Shown: piece after piece, positions 10,695 through 21,300 of the stretch
Layout: every line of letters begins with the position of its first letter
How positions within the stretch are numbered: position 1 is the stretch's first letter
Source: Nissolia schottii
Taxonomy: Eukaryota > Streptophyta > Magnoliopsida > Fabales > Fabaceae
Length of the DNA: 64,000 nucleotides
Assembly (NCBI GenBank): GCA_003254905.1
Contig: QANU01098817.1
Span: 38,690-102,689 of the forward strand
Direction of reading: 5' to 3'
The notes under the pieces: model-generated
What the model was told of the DNA's origin: nothing
What the model saw: the letters and a program-made list of their open reading frames with translations, nothing else
Databases searched by the model: none
Position numbers and translations under genes: made by a program

Positions 10695-13600
10695 TTAACT
10701 AGCTTTATCCCCTGAAATAGCCATTTCAGATACATCCTCAATCTCAGGAATAGCATTTACGGGATTGTTGCTTTTGATTATGCTGTCAGATGCAGAAGCA
10801 GTTACGTTTTTAACTGCCTCACCATCATCTGTTTTTGGAGACCCAGTGTTTGGGGAATTGAAATCAGATTCATGCTCATCCGATTGCTTTGGCTTGTTCA
10901 GGGCATGACAGTGTGGGCAGTAGTATGTTATGAATGGGAACTCCTCCTTCAGAGTGAGACCTGAAGAAAAATATGTAAATAAAGGCACACTATAGTTTTT
11001 TTGTTCTGCAATAAATACAAGATGACAAAAGCCAAACCCAAAAACATCAAATAAAGTTGAGTCCACTCACCATTATGCATATGGCAGTTACCACAGATGA
11101 GCGCATATGACTGTGTTGGATCCTCGCCTACAAGCAATGCTGCGATTCGAGCAATCCATCCTCCATCCTGCGGTGTTGAACTTTGCGGTTGGTGATGTTG
11201 AACAACCACAAGCTGATTATGCTCAGAAGTATGGGTTTGATCAATTCCCACAGAGCCAGCTAATTGTTGATCGGAGTAATTTGGAGTAGTTGTCCCTGGA
11301 CTGGTGGATCTAGACTGCACTTGTTTGCGATTTCGAAGTCCGCTAGACTTTACAGACTTGGCATCATTAGTCATTCCTTTTGGAGCACCAGACTTAGATT
11401 CATCTCCCACATACACTTTCAAGCCTGAATCAGCACCCAACTTGGATGCCAACACAGTTGCAGCAGCTGCCTTTGCTGCTGGATCTGTGTCATATCTCTG
11501 TAGATCGCAAACTAAGTTAAATACACCACATGATTAAAGCAGTTGCAAACAAATACCATAATAAGTTGCCTTCCAAATAATGCACTTCAAAGCACAGGAC
11601 CTATAGTCAATTTATAATGAAACAAAATAAAATAAAAAAATTGAACTCTAGTAATAGAATTGGTCATCTGTGATTTCATTCATTTTCTTCCCTAAAGTTC
11701 TCAGAGCTAACAACTAACATAATTGACATGCTCACAATGTTGATTCTAATTGACATGCTCACAATGTTGATTCTTTCGTTGGGAAGAAAAGACTGGACTA
11801 CGATTGTCAAGCATAACAAATTTAATTGAACTTTGATGAGTCTGAAAACATAAAAGATGCATTGTGTCTAGCACCTTAGAACCATCTGGTATGTCTGACA
11901 GTATAAGGCCCATTACATTACAGGTAACAAGACAAGGCCTGAAAGTACAACGAGGTTATTAAGCTCTTTTAAGTTTTATAAGCAGCCTGATAGTATAATG
12001 CTATCCTATTAGATGTTTGACAGCATCTAATATAATGTAATAGATATTGGGCGCAAAATTGTCAGGCGAAATATAATCTGTGAGTATATAAACAATACTT
12101 ATATGGACAAAAATGCCTTCTTTTCACTAATATCATATGAAGTCACTTTAATCTCAACTAAAAGTAAACATCAATCTCCACATTAACACCAAAAATTCAT
12201 AAGTTAAATGAATATATGTTAGAACAGAATGAAGAAAGATAACCGTTACTAACCCAACTATGGAATGAAAATACACTCAAGGAATGAAGAAACCTTAACT
12301 AATGCAGATGTAAAATTAAAATAAATAAATAAAAGAAAGAGAAACTTGGCCATGTCAGAAAAAAGCAAGCCAAAAAGTCAGATTCAATTCAACAGCGAAT
12401 AAAAATGAGTGAAAACGGGGCAAGTAAAATTGAAGGTCAGTGAACCCAAAAGGAAATAAAAATGAAATGAGAAATGGCAATTATAGAAAAGGAGGATGAC
12501 CATTAGTAATAATTAGCTATTTATGAGGATAATCTGCCATTTTCATTACTTTTTCTCCAAACATGAAATAAAAGTGATATTGAAAGACACATAACAAGCC
12601 TTGAACAATCACCTGAATGAGTTGTTGAGTAATGTAATAATTTGTCTTTTCTTTGAGCTCATCAATTTTTGCCTGCCTTTCAGCCCCAAGCCTTTCAAGA
12701 ACTTTCTGGTCCCTGCGATCACCTATAAAATCGCACATGTATTTAAAATTAAACAAATACTATTTGCACTTGATATATCATATTCTAAACACAAGCTTCT
12801 AGCACAGAAACTGCATCATTAAATAGGAATCCAATGTTACAATCACAGAGTTGTGAAGCATAGCTTTTGTAGCTTATGAATGATCAAAACAAATTTATTA
12901 ATTACCAAACTGAATATCAAATGCTGTTCCTTCCAGCACATTTTCTCCACACAGAAGTTTCATTTGAGATATTTGTACACTAACCTTTTGAACTTCCAAT
13001 GAATGTAGAGAATTATTAAGGTCAAGAATTTTTACAGCCATCATAGTACTACAGGCTTTTCCACTGGCACAGAGAAGTTATTCAAGGCTATAGCTTGCTC
13101 AGACAAGTTTGTTTGAAATTATTGGGAGAAAAACTCACCTTTTATCATCTTTACTCGTTGAAAGAAAAATAAGAATAATAACAGAAATTCTAATGAAATT
13201 GAAAAGCTCAGAACTCTTTTCAATTGTAAACTGTATCATAAACAGGACCACAACACAGGAATCTAGAACTATCGAAGACATCAAATTCGAGAGTAAGAAT
13301 AGGAACACATCAAATTTCAGGTGCTATTGTCCTAGACATCAACCGCGGACTTAGCAACACTTAAATAAACTCAACTACTGTATAACAGACATAATAATTA
13401 TAATGCACTCTAATCTACATCTACGTAAGAAACAAAAGCGAAAACACACTAACTTCTGCAAGAGACATATGTAAACCATAAGCCTTTTGACACTTACACA
13501 TTCTTGTGAAGCTGGCAAACGTTGAATAAGCAGCAGACGACAAGGCAGGCAAAAGAAACATCGGCAAAACCCGGAATGCCCTCATTTTCCAATTCATATC

Positions 13601-14293
13601 CACCAACCTTGTTGTCATGATGGCATAACCTACAGCAATGACCTGGAAGTTGAAACAACCATTTAAAGCCAAATCCTTATCTTTCATAGTAATAACAACA
13701 AAAGTCTTTCCTCACTAGATACAGATACAGTCTGCATGAATCAATCAACCCCATTCTCTTCCATCATAAACCAGGTATTCAGAATGGCTTGTATTTTAAT
13801 AAGAATGACAAAAAGTAAAACATCAGTGCAGCATAATATTAATTTTATGGCCTAATTATACGATGACCCAGATGATTAAATGACTGTGTATAAAAAACAA
13901 AGTGGTGTATCGAAATTGAATCCAGCAATAAAACTGCATATTCAAAAGGATTCATTCAACAATCTAAAAATTAAACACACATCCATCCATCCATCTTGCA
14001 ATGAAATGTACCTCAAACAGAACAGAAAATATAATAAGCTGCCGGGATGTTCGCCGCCACGACCGGGACCTCCGGCTCATCCTGGCCACAACCGTGGCTT
14101 CCTCCTTGGAAATATATTGCAGCCTCTTCTCAAAATCATCGCCGTTCCGTCTAAATATCCCGTTCCAAATTCGGGAAATTATACCCTTACGCTTCTTCTT
14201 CTTCTTCTCCCCGTCCCCAACAGCAGTAGTAGTAGCAGCAGTAGCGCTTGACTCTTTCTTCTCACCTTCCCCAACAACCTTCTCATCGGCCAT
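10695..14293 (-). CDS. LNP: Lunapark-like ER tubule junction protein
   Basis: Membrane protein of the Lunapark family, which stabilises or remodels three-way junctions of the tubular ER. Exons on the minus strand: 14293-14012, 13642-13498, 12722-12613, 11497-11071, 10960-10695, all GT-AG and in phase. They give 409 aa, close to the roughly 400 aa of plant Lunaparks. Residues 1-40 are low-complexity and basic (a Lys-rich run). Two hydrophobic segments at about 85-104 and 118-138 form the expected membrane hairpin, followed by a charged coiled-coil stretch (ERQAKIDELKE). The C-terminal zinc ribbon has CxxC at 314/317 and CxxC at 336/339, split by the last intron. The acidic, Ser-rich tail ends at the TAA at 10695-10697. 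The start is the only ATG that gives the family N-terminus. Plants usually have two or more paralogues; which one this is cannot be told. Confidence 0.95.
11721..11774 (+). repeat. 27-bp tandem duplication in Lunapark intron 3
   Basis: Two adjacent copies of a 27-base unit starting AATTGACATGCTCACAATG. They lie in the intron 11498-12612 and appear perfect. Confidence 0.9.
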
Positions 14294-15563
14294 TTCCCCT
14301 CCTTTCCTAAAACCACAAACAGACTCAGTACCCAAAATCCCAATCGCAACAAGCACACAAAGAACCAATTAGGGTTCCCTCTTTTTCGGTCTCGATAAAC
14401 ACAGCACAAACGAATCGGTGTACTTTTAACACGAGAGTTTTCAGTTAACTGCAAGTGCGTTTAATTGAGGAACCGGCAAAGAATGAAGAATGTGAGGTGA
14501 GGATGAGAATGAGAGAGAGAAAGATAACGAACTTCGATGTGAGAAGCTTCGAGAATCTTAGACTTGTTGGACTGTTGGTTGGTGAATCTAGAAGGATCAG
14601 ATCTCGGCCACGCGCACGCGCATGGAGAGAAAGTAGGGAGAGAAAGGGTGAAGAATTACGAAGCGGCGTGATTGGGAGGGGAGCGAAAAGCCTTCAAAAA
14701 TGGGTTTGGGGTTTCCGTTTTCGGGGGTTAGTTAATGTCTTCCCATACACGGCGAAGCGTGCCCACGCACATTGGAGGACTTTCACGCTCCGGAGATGCA
14801 AATGCTATACTTCAGTGCCACTCCATCAGCACAGTACCACTACTACTGTTTTTTATTTTGGGGTTTTATGATCATTGTGATGGGAAACCATGTGACGTGC
14901 GATCTGCGAGGTGGTTTACTTAACTTCCTAACCCCTTATCCCCATGCTATCTCCGTACAATTTTAATTGTCAATTTTACCAAAAAAAAAACACAAATTAA
15001 AAAAAATAATTAATTTGTACTAATTTTTTTAAAAAAAATATTGAGTTTTTAGCAAAAATTGCTTTTAAGTGAGATAATATTTCAAGTCTTAAAAAATTGA
15101 AATCACAATTAATATAAGAAGTAAAGAGTTCATAATAAATAAAGATAAAATTAAAAATATATATAATTAATATTTTCTTAATTTAAACAGATGATGACTA
15201 ATTTTGGACAAAATTTTATTCTAAAACAGGCAACTAAAACTAAATGGAGGAAATAAATGGAGACCGATTGATGAAAATGAAATCACGTTGAATGGCTGGT
15301 TAGGTAACATGTCATTCTGAAATTAAATGTATCAACTTTGTCAGTCAAGTGTTATTCACTTTTACGATAGAATAAAAAAAAAACCTCCTACCTCCCCGCA
15401 TGTTATAATATAATCATTTTTTTATATTTATTATACTAATAAATTTTTCATTACAATTAGGGATATGAATGAAAAATTAATAATTACATTCAACGTGATA
15501 AATAAACAGATATTTGAAAACCCTTAAAAAATGAAAATGGATAGTTAAACGGAATAGAGGGGG
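14294..15563. promoter_or_regulatory. Lunapark 5' leader/promoter and AT-rich spacer
   Basis: 14294-14460 is the likely 5' leader of the Lunapark gene on the minus strand. Open frames at 14455-14966 have no recognisable domain and overlap each other in different frames, so I do not call them. 14960-15560 is AT-rich with homopolymer runs and no gene. Confidence 0.4.
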
Positions 15564-16005
15564 CAGTATCCAAATTGGCCCTTTTGACATTTTAAGTAGG
15601 TCAAACCAGTTTTTCTAAAAGAAATTCAATCAAATTAATTTCTCTAAAATTTTAAGTCGGTTTAATTAGTAACTCTAAGTTTCTTTTTTTTTTTTTGTGT
15701 GGCTAAATTGGTCTCTGTCTAATTTAAAAGTGGGACACGTTAGTCCCTTAATTAAGATATGTAATAAAAATCGCTTATGTGAACATAATAAGGTGACGTG
15801 ATTGAACTTGTCTCATTGAGAATGAGATGATAGATTTAACGGTGACTCGTCACCTTATTAACATCTACGTAGGCAAAAGTAAACATCTTAATCAAATGAT
15901 TAACATGTCATACTTTTGAATTAGGTAGTGACCAAGTTGAAACTTTTAGAGAGACTAATTTTGCCAATTAAAAATTCTAAAAGGACTAATTTGGAGTATT
16001 ACTCT
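15564..16005. mobile_element. short inverted-repeat element (MITE-like)
   Basis: The left end AGTATCCAAATTGGCCCTTT matches the reverse complement of the right end, AATACTCCAAATTAGTCCTTT. The match extends over about 35 bp with mismatches. The interior has no coding capacity and contains a TTAGTCCC/GGGACTAA type motif frequent in plant MITEs. Target duplications are not clear, so the superfamily is left open. Confidence 0.5.
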
Positions 16006-16114
16006 TAGTGAAAATAGGATCAGGCATTGAATTAGGCATGATAATGATTTAACCTTTTGTTTGAATTTAATAATCTATACAATCTTATAAAGGGGATTCA
16101 AAAGGAATAATTTT

Positions 16115-18328
16115 TTGTGTCCAATATTTATTCCATTTTTTACCTATACCAACCCAAGTGACTGGCCAACAAGTTATGAGGACATAAGCACGGTTGGTGA
16201 TACAGTATACCCCACATTTAGAGATGTTTGCTATGCTTGTGGGTTGCTAGATGATGACAAGGAGTATCTCGATGCGTTGGAGGAAGCCAGCCACTGGGGA
16301 TCAAGACAATACTTGCGCCATTTATTTGCAAGTTTGTTGTTCTGAAATTCCATGACTAGACCAGAAATTGTTTGGGATCGTAAGTGGAAACTTCTAGCTG
16401 ATGAAATATTGTACAAACAAAGAACATGATTAAATCATCTTGGTAATCTTACTATACTAATATTTATTTATTTGATCAAAATGTTTAATATTAATTACCA
16501 TGCATTAAAATTAAATAAATGACTATAAAAAATAAAATAATATATACGTAAATGCTTGTTAATATGCATGTCTTCTAATTAGTGATGAGGAGCACTATTC
16601 AAGATTGAGAAGCTTCTTAACTCCAACAACAAAAGTTTTAAAGACTTCCTAGCCATGCCTGGCCCCAACATGTCTTGCATTGGAATTATTCACCAATCTG
16701 CATACAACAAATTGATTGCTGATGAGTTACGATACTATAAAAAAACAATTAGCAGATCAGCATAGGGGGTCTAACAGATGAGCAAAAACGTGTGTATGAC
16801 AAAATTATACGTGTTGTGGAGTCAGGAGATGGAGGTATGTTCTTTTTTTATATGGCTATGGAAACAGGGAAAACATATGTATGGAATACTTTAACATCTG
16901 GTCTTAGATCGCAAGGTAATATTGTTCTTATTGTTGCATCAAGTGGGATTGTGTCTTTGTTGCTTCCAATAGGTAGGACAGCTCGTTCAAGGTTTGCAAT
17001 TTCGTTGAATGTAGATGAGTACTCTACATGCAATATAAGACAAGGAAGTCCTGCGGCAGAATTGATCGTCAAGTGTAAATTAATTATTTGGGACGAAGCC
17101 CCAATGATGAACAAGTACTGTTTCAAAGCACTCGACAAAACCATGAGAGATTTATTGCAATTCATAAACTAGAGTAGTTTGCAACGACCCTCTGGTGGAA
17201 AGACATGTTTTTTGTGGCGATTTCAAGCAAATTCTTCCAATCATTAAGAAGGGTAGTAGCCAGGATACTATCAATACTTCAATTAATTCATCCTATTTGT
17301 GGACTCATTGTGAAATTTTAACATTGACGAAGGATTTGCGTCTAAGAGGTGATGGTAACCAGTCTGATTTGAATGAAATAAAAAATTTTGCTGACTGAAG
17401 AACATTGAAGGTAATGGCAATGAACCACACAATCTCCTACTACTGGACTAGCGTGATCCTACTGCTGCTATTGTCAACTATACTTATGGTGAATATTTAA
17501 ACAGTTTAAATGATAGTTTAAATGATGAGCAGTATTTACAAGGAAAGGTTGTACTTGCTCCAACTTTGCATTTGGTTGATGAGATAAATCAATATATGAT
17601 TTCTCCAAATAACAATGAAAGCATCAACTACCTCAGCTCAGATTCATTGTCCTTAATACAATTCGGTGTGCTGGTGTACCCAACCACGAGCTCAACTTGA
17701 AGATTGGAACACACGTCATATTGCATAGAAACATTGACCACTCCGTTGACTTGTGCAATGGAACCAAATTAGTTATTACTAGGCTTAGTAAACATGTACT
17801 TGAAGCTAAGGTTATTACAGGTAACAACAAGGGGACAAAAATTTAACTCCTTATTACACTAAGTTACCTTTTAGCTTTCAATGAAGACAGTTTCCAATAA
17901 TGGCGTCTTATGCCATGACTATAAATAAAAGTCAGGGTCAGTTATTGTCAAAAGTCAATTTGTATTTGAAGAAACCTGTGTTTGCACATGGACAGCTATA
18001 TGTTGCATTGCTTAAAATCACTACCAGGTCAGACTTGAAGATATTGATTTCACATGACAATGCAAAAGATAGTAATCACACCAACAATGCTGTTTACAAA
18101 GAAGTGTTTCGAAATTTTGTGAACATTCCCCGTTTGAATAAATATAGTTACCTTTTATGGTTGTCTATATATAGATGACAGTAGTCCTACTAATATGTGC
18201 ATTATAGAATTTTCTTGAAATTACAACGATTCTTCATATATTTTCTCATTAATTAATACTGTTTTTGTGGATGTCATGAAAGCTCTAAAACAAACCACGC
18301 ATGGCGCGGGTCCATATGCTATATCTAA
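16115..18328 (+). mobile_element. Helitron remnant, 3' part with predicted terminus
   Basis: Contains a decayed Helitron helicase (listed separately) and, downstream on the same strand, a candidate 3' end: a hairpin CCACGC-ATG-GCGCGG at 18295-18309 (6-bp stem with one mismatch), then CTAA at 18325-18328 followed by T. Helitrons typically end with a short GC-rich hairpin 10-15 nt before CTRR and insert between A and T, so structure, strand and spacing fit. The 5' TC terminus was not found; the left limit given is just where homology begins. Confidence 0.6.
16145..18175 (+). pseudogene. Helitron helicase (PIF1-like) pseudogene
   Basis: Successive fragments in shifting frames match the C-terminal part of Helitron Rep/helicase proteins. 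They include a stretch ending TFRDVCYACGLLDDDKEYLD (about 16218-16277), the linker before the helicase (16600-16770), and a PIF1 domain at 16765-17172. The latter has a damaged Walker A (ETGKTYVW without the usual upstream glycines) and Walker B-like IIWDEAPMM. Further blocks follow at 17195-17400 (GDFKQILPI) and 17450-17850, and a terminal block carrying MTINKSQGQ and YVAL at 17900-18130. Several stops and frameshifts separate them, so it is not functional. The N-terminal HUH Rep part is absent. Confidence 0.85.
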
Positions 18329-21300
18329 TGATGGTACTTTTGTCCTCTCAAAATTGTCCATGACCTACAAACCAGAGATTGAAGATTGTTAGGGCACTTA
18401 CAAGTAAATATTACAACCTCAAAACACATGAACAAGTGGCATTTCTTAGACATAATTTTGTTTTGGCCAGTAATCAAATGGAAAAATAGAATTCAATTGT
18501 AATTTGGGTTTTGAACATTTACACAAGTTATATTATAATCGATTTAGGGCTCATTTGAGGAGGTTTTTTTAAAATTTTTATTAATTTTTTTTATGCCAAA
18601 CCAAATGCAGTTGTGGTATAAAATGAAAGGCAAATTCTTTAGCAGATTAGCTAGTTAGCGATCAATTTGGTTTCCGAATCTCAGCCATCTAAATTTGAAT
18701 CAATGTATGAGACTAAGATTTTACTATTAAAAAAATTATAATAATTTGTGTTAACAAATGCCAATTTTCCATTATGCCAATTTTGTAACTTTTTATACCA
18801 CTCCTCACCCCCACCCTACTACCTATGTCATCCCACCACTTCTGCCCCACACCACCCCCTCCCTCCACCATTGCCACCCGTGATGAGGCGCATGGAGTTC
18901 CCCAATTAAACATTGTTCAACGAATTCAATGTCACCAATGGTGACAAAAGTAACAGCCACCCCCCAACCACCTCCATATCAACAGACCTTGAACACCAGC
19001 AATCAAACCCAAACCAGGCTTATTTAAGCCCAGATCAAGATCCTAGAGTTTCATCAACTTATCATGATTCAGGTAAGAATCTTCAACTGAAATTAAATGT
19101 TCTACATTATACTAGAATTATAACAGATAATAAAAAAGGCTAATCACAAATTTTAAACCTAATTGTACTCCCTATATTTTTTTTTCTCACTTTCAGTTAC
19201 CTAACAGATTCCAAACACAAACAAAAAAGACCTAACCGCGTGCTTATAGCGTTAGTAATTTTGAAGGTGGCCTTTGTCTCTTTTCAAATATTATGCATGC
19301 AACAACCTTCCTTCGCAGCAGAGTTGGCCGCGAGAGGCGACTTCCGACACCTCCCCTTTTGACGATGCTACTTTAGCTCCCACCTTATGGTGCATGGCAC
19401 CAATGCCGCAATGAGCGCAGTGACGATGCCAACACCAGAGTCCCAAACCTCCTTCTCAAAGAAGTACACAATGACGGTGGCATTGGAGTTGAATAACAGC
19501 ACTGTGAGGATGTAGATCTTGCACATGTCACGACGAAGCAAAGGAGGCTGTAAAGGGTGGCAACAGTGAACATGAGGCCCACGATAGGAGGTAGAGAAGA
19601 AATGATAGGAGAGTTTTTTTTTTTTTTGGGCAATGTCCAAAATGGTCACTAACTAGCAAGGCCCATAGAAGAATTCGCCTTTGAGAAAAGTTACAACTTT
19701 AGGTTCTACCAAAAACTGAAAAGCCAAGGGGAAAAATTCTTGTATCCTCACAGGAAATAATTTTCTTCCTCCACCAAATCAAACTGCCATTAAATCTTTC
19801 CTCACTCCTCTTTTCTCTCTCTTTCACATTTAAAATCAAGCGCCAAGATGCTCCATGGACTATGAAAGAATGACTCAACAGATGGGTTTTAAGCTTTCTT
19901 CCAAAGCCAATAGGCTCTTTAAAAGTGCCCACTCCCTGGAGCACTTTTCATTAAAAAAAGCAAGCAGGTTAGTAGTAGTTTAACGTACCAATGTGTTACT
20001 GGCAAAGTCTTAGGTGCACCATTTAAACTTGGTGGGTGGAGCACCAAGTAGACCATGGTGGTGCACCTGCATTTAGCCACACCTCAAAATATGGTTAAAC
20101 ACATTTCAGAAGTGTGGCTAAATGCATTCTCAAATTTTCCCTCACCCCACACATCTCCCTCCTCCCCTTTATCCAGCTACCACCGCTAGCACTTTCCGAC
20201 CCTTTGCCCCACCCCACCATCATTGTTGCACCGCCTCTACATCGGTGTTGCACTACTAGGTGTGTGTTTGGTTGTCCGTTTCAAGCTATTAAAACCAATT
20301 TTGGCATGCCAAAAGTGAGTATTTTTCACTTCTCCAACTAACCAAAATTAATTCCAGCACCCTCCCACCAAGAATCCAAACACGAACTAGATCTGGAAGA
20401 AGGTAAGCTATAGTGCCAAACAAGAAACACCAATAGCATACTCCTTCACCCATTACTCAACAATACTCCTAGCATCAACCAGAACAGCAGCATGGCAATG
20501 GCGAAACAACACTACAACAAAGAAAGCCTTAATCCAGTATAAGAAATAAACTCAGGCCCAGGATATAACACAAAATCAAAATTTAAAACAAAAATCAAAC
20601 ATTAACAGATTAATTGAGATAAAAACCATGAATAAAAGGGAGAAGAGTTTCAAGAGCAGAGAATTGTTATAGGTATTATTGGGTGGCTATTGATTGCAAA
20701 GGTGGAGTGATAGTGACGAAATGGCAAAACCGAAGCAAGCTCGTGGTGCTGAGCGACAGCTGGTGATGGTTGAAGGACTCACGGTGGAGAGCAGATCTAG
20801 TTCAAGAAGAGCAACTGCAGGCAGATAAGGCTCAAAAGGAGTGGCGGTGAGTGGCTGAGGGAAAGACAATGGCGACAGCAGTGGCAGAGTATGATGCTTG
20901 ACAGGTTTGCAATTGCTGGCGGCATGACAGTCTTTGATGATGACGAGGCCTTGTGATGGCAGTGACAGTGAGTGGTGTGCCAGCGCTGGTTAGTGGTGGC
21001 AGAGAAAGTAGGGAAGAGGTGTGACAGAAAGGGGAAAGAGGAAAGGGGAAAAGGGGAAGGGGGGAGGAGGATGGAGGATGGAGGAGGGGGCCATGGGGGA
21101 GAAGGTCCAACTACTACCAAGTCCATGTCCTTTAAGGACCACTGTAGAACAATTTTTTTTCTTTTTAACTTGGTGCACTATGTACCAAGTTTAAACCGGT
21201 GTGCCAAAGAAATAGCCTCTCACTATATATTATCATCCAGATGCTACATTTTCTTTTAGGACAAAAAGATACAAAACATAAAAAGAGCAGGACACAACAG

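Noticed and set aside
14455..14966. Overlapping plus-strand open frames upstream of Lunapark
   Set aside because: No domain; they overlap in three frames and lie in a leader/promoter region.
19368..19649. Hydrophobic minus-strand open frames suggesting a membrane protein
   Set aside because: Two frames would be needed and no family was recognised; kept only as a note in the intron.
20797..21126. Minus-strand Pro/Ser-rich open frame with a good acceptor before it (CTACAG at about 21141), considered as the last RlmH exon
   Set aside because: Does not encode the conserved RlmH C-terminus, which is found intact at 18364-18325 in the right phase.
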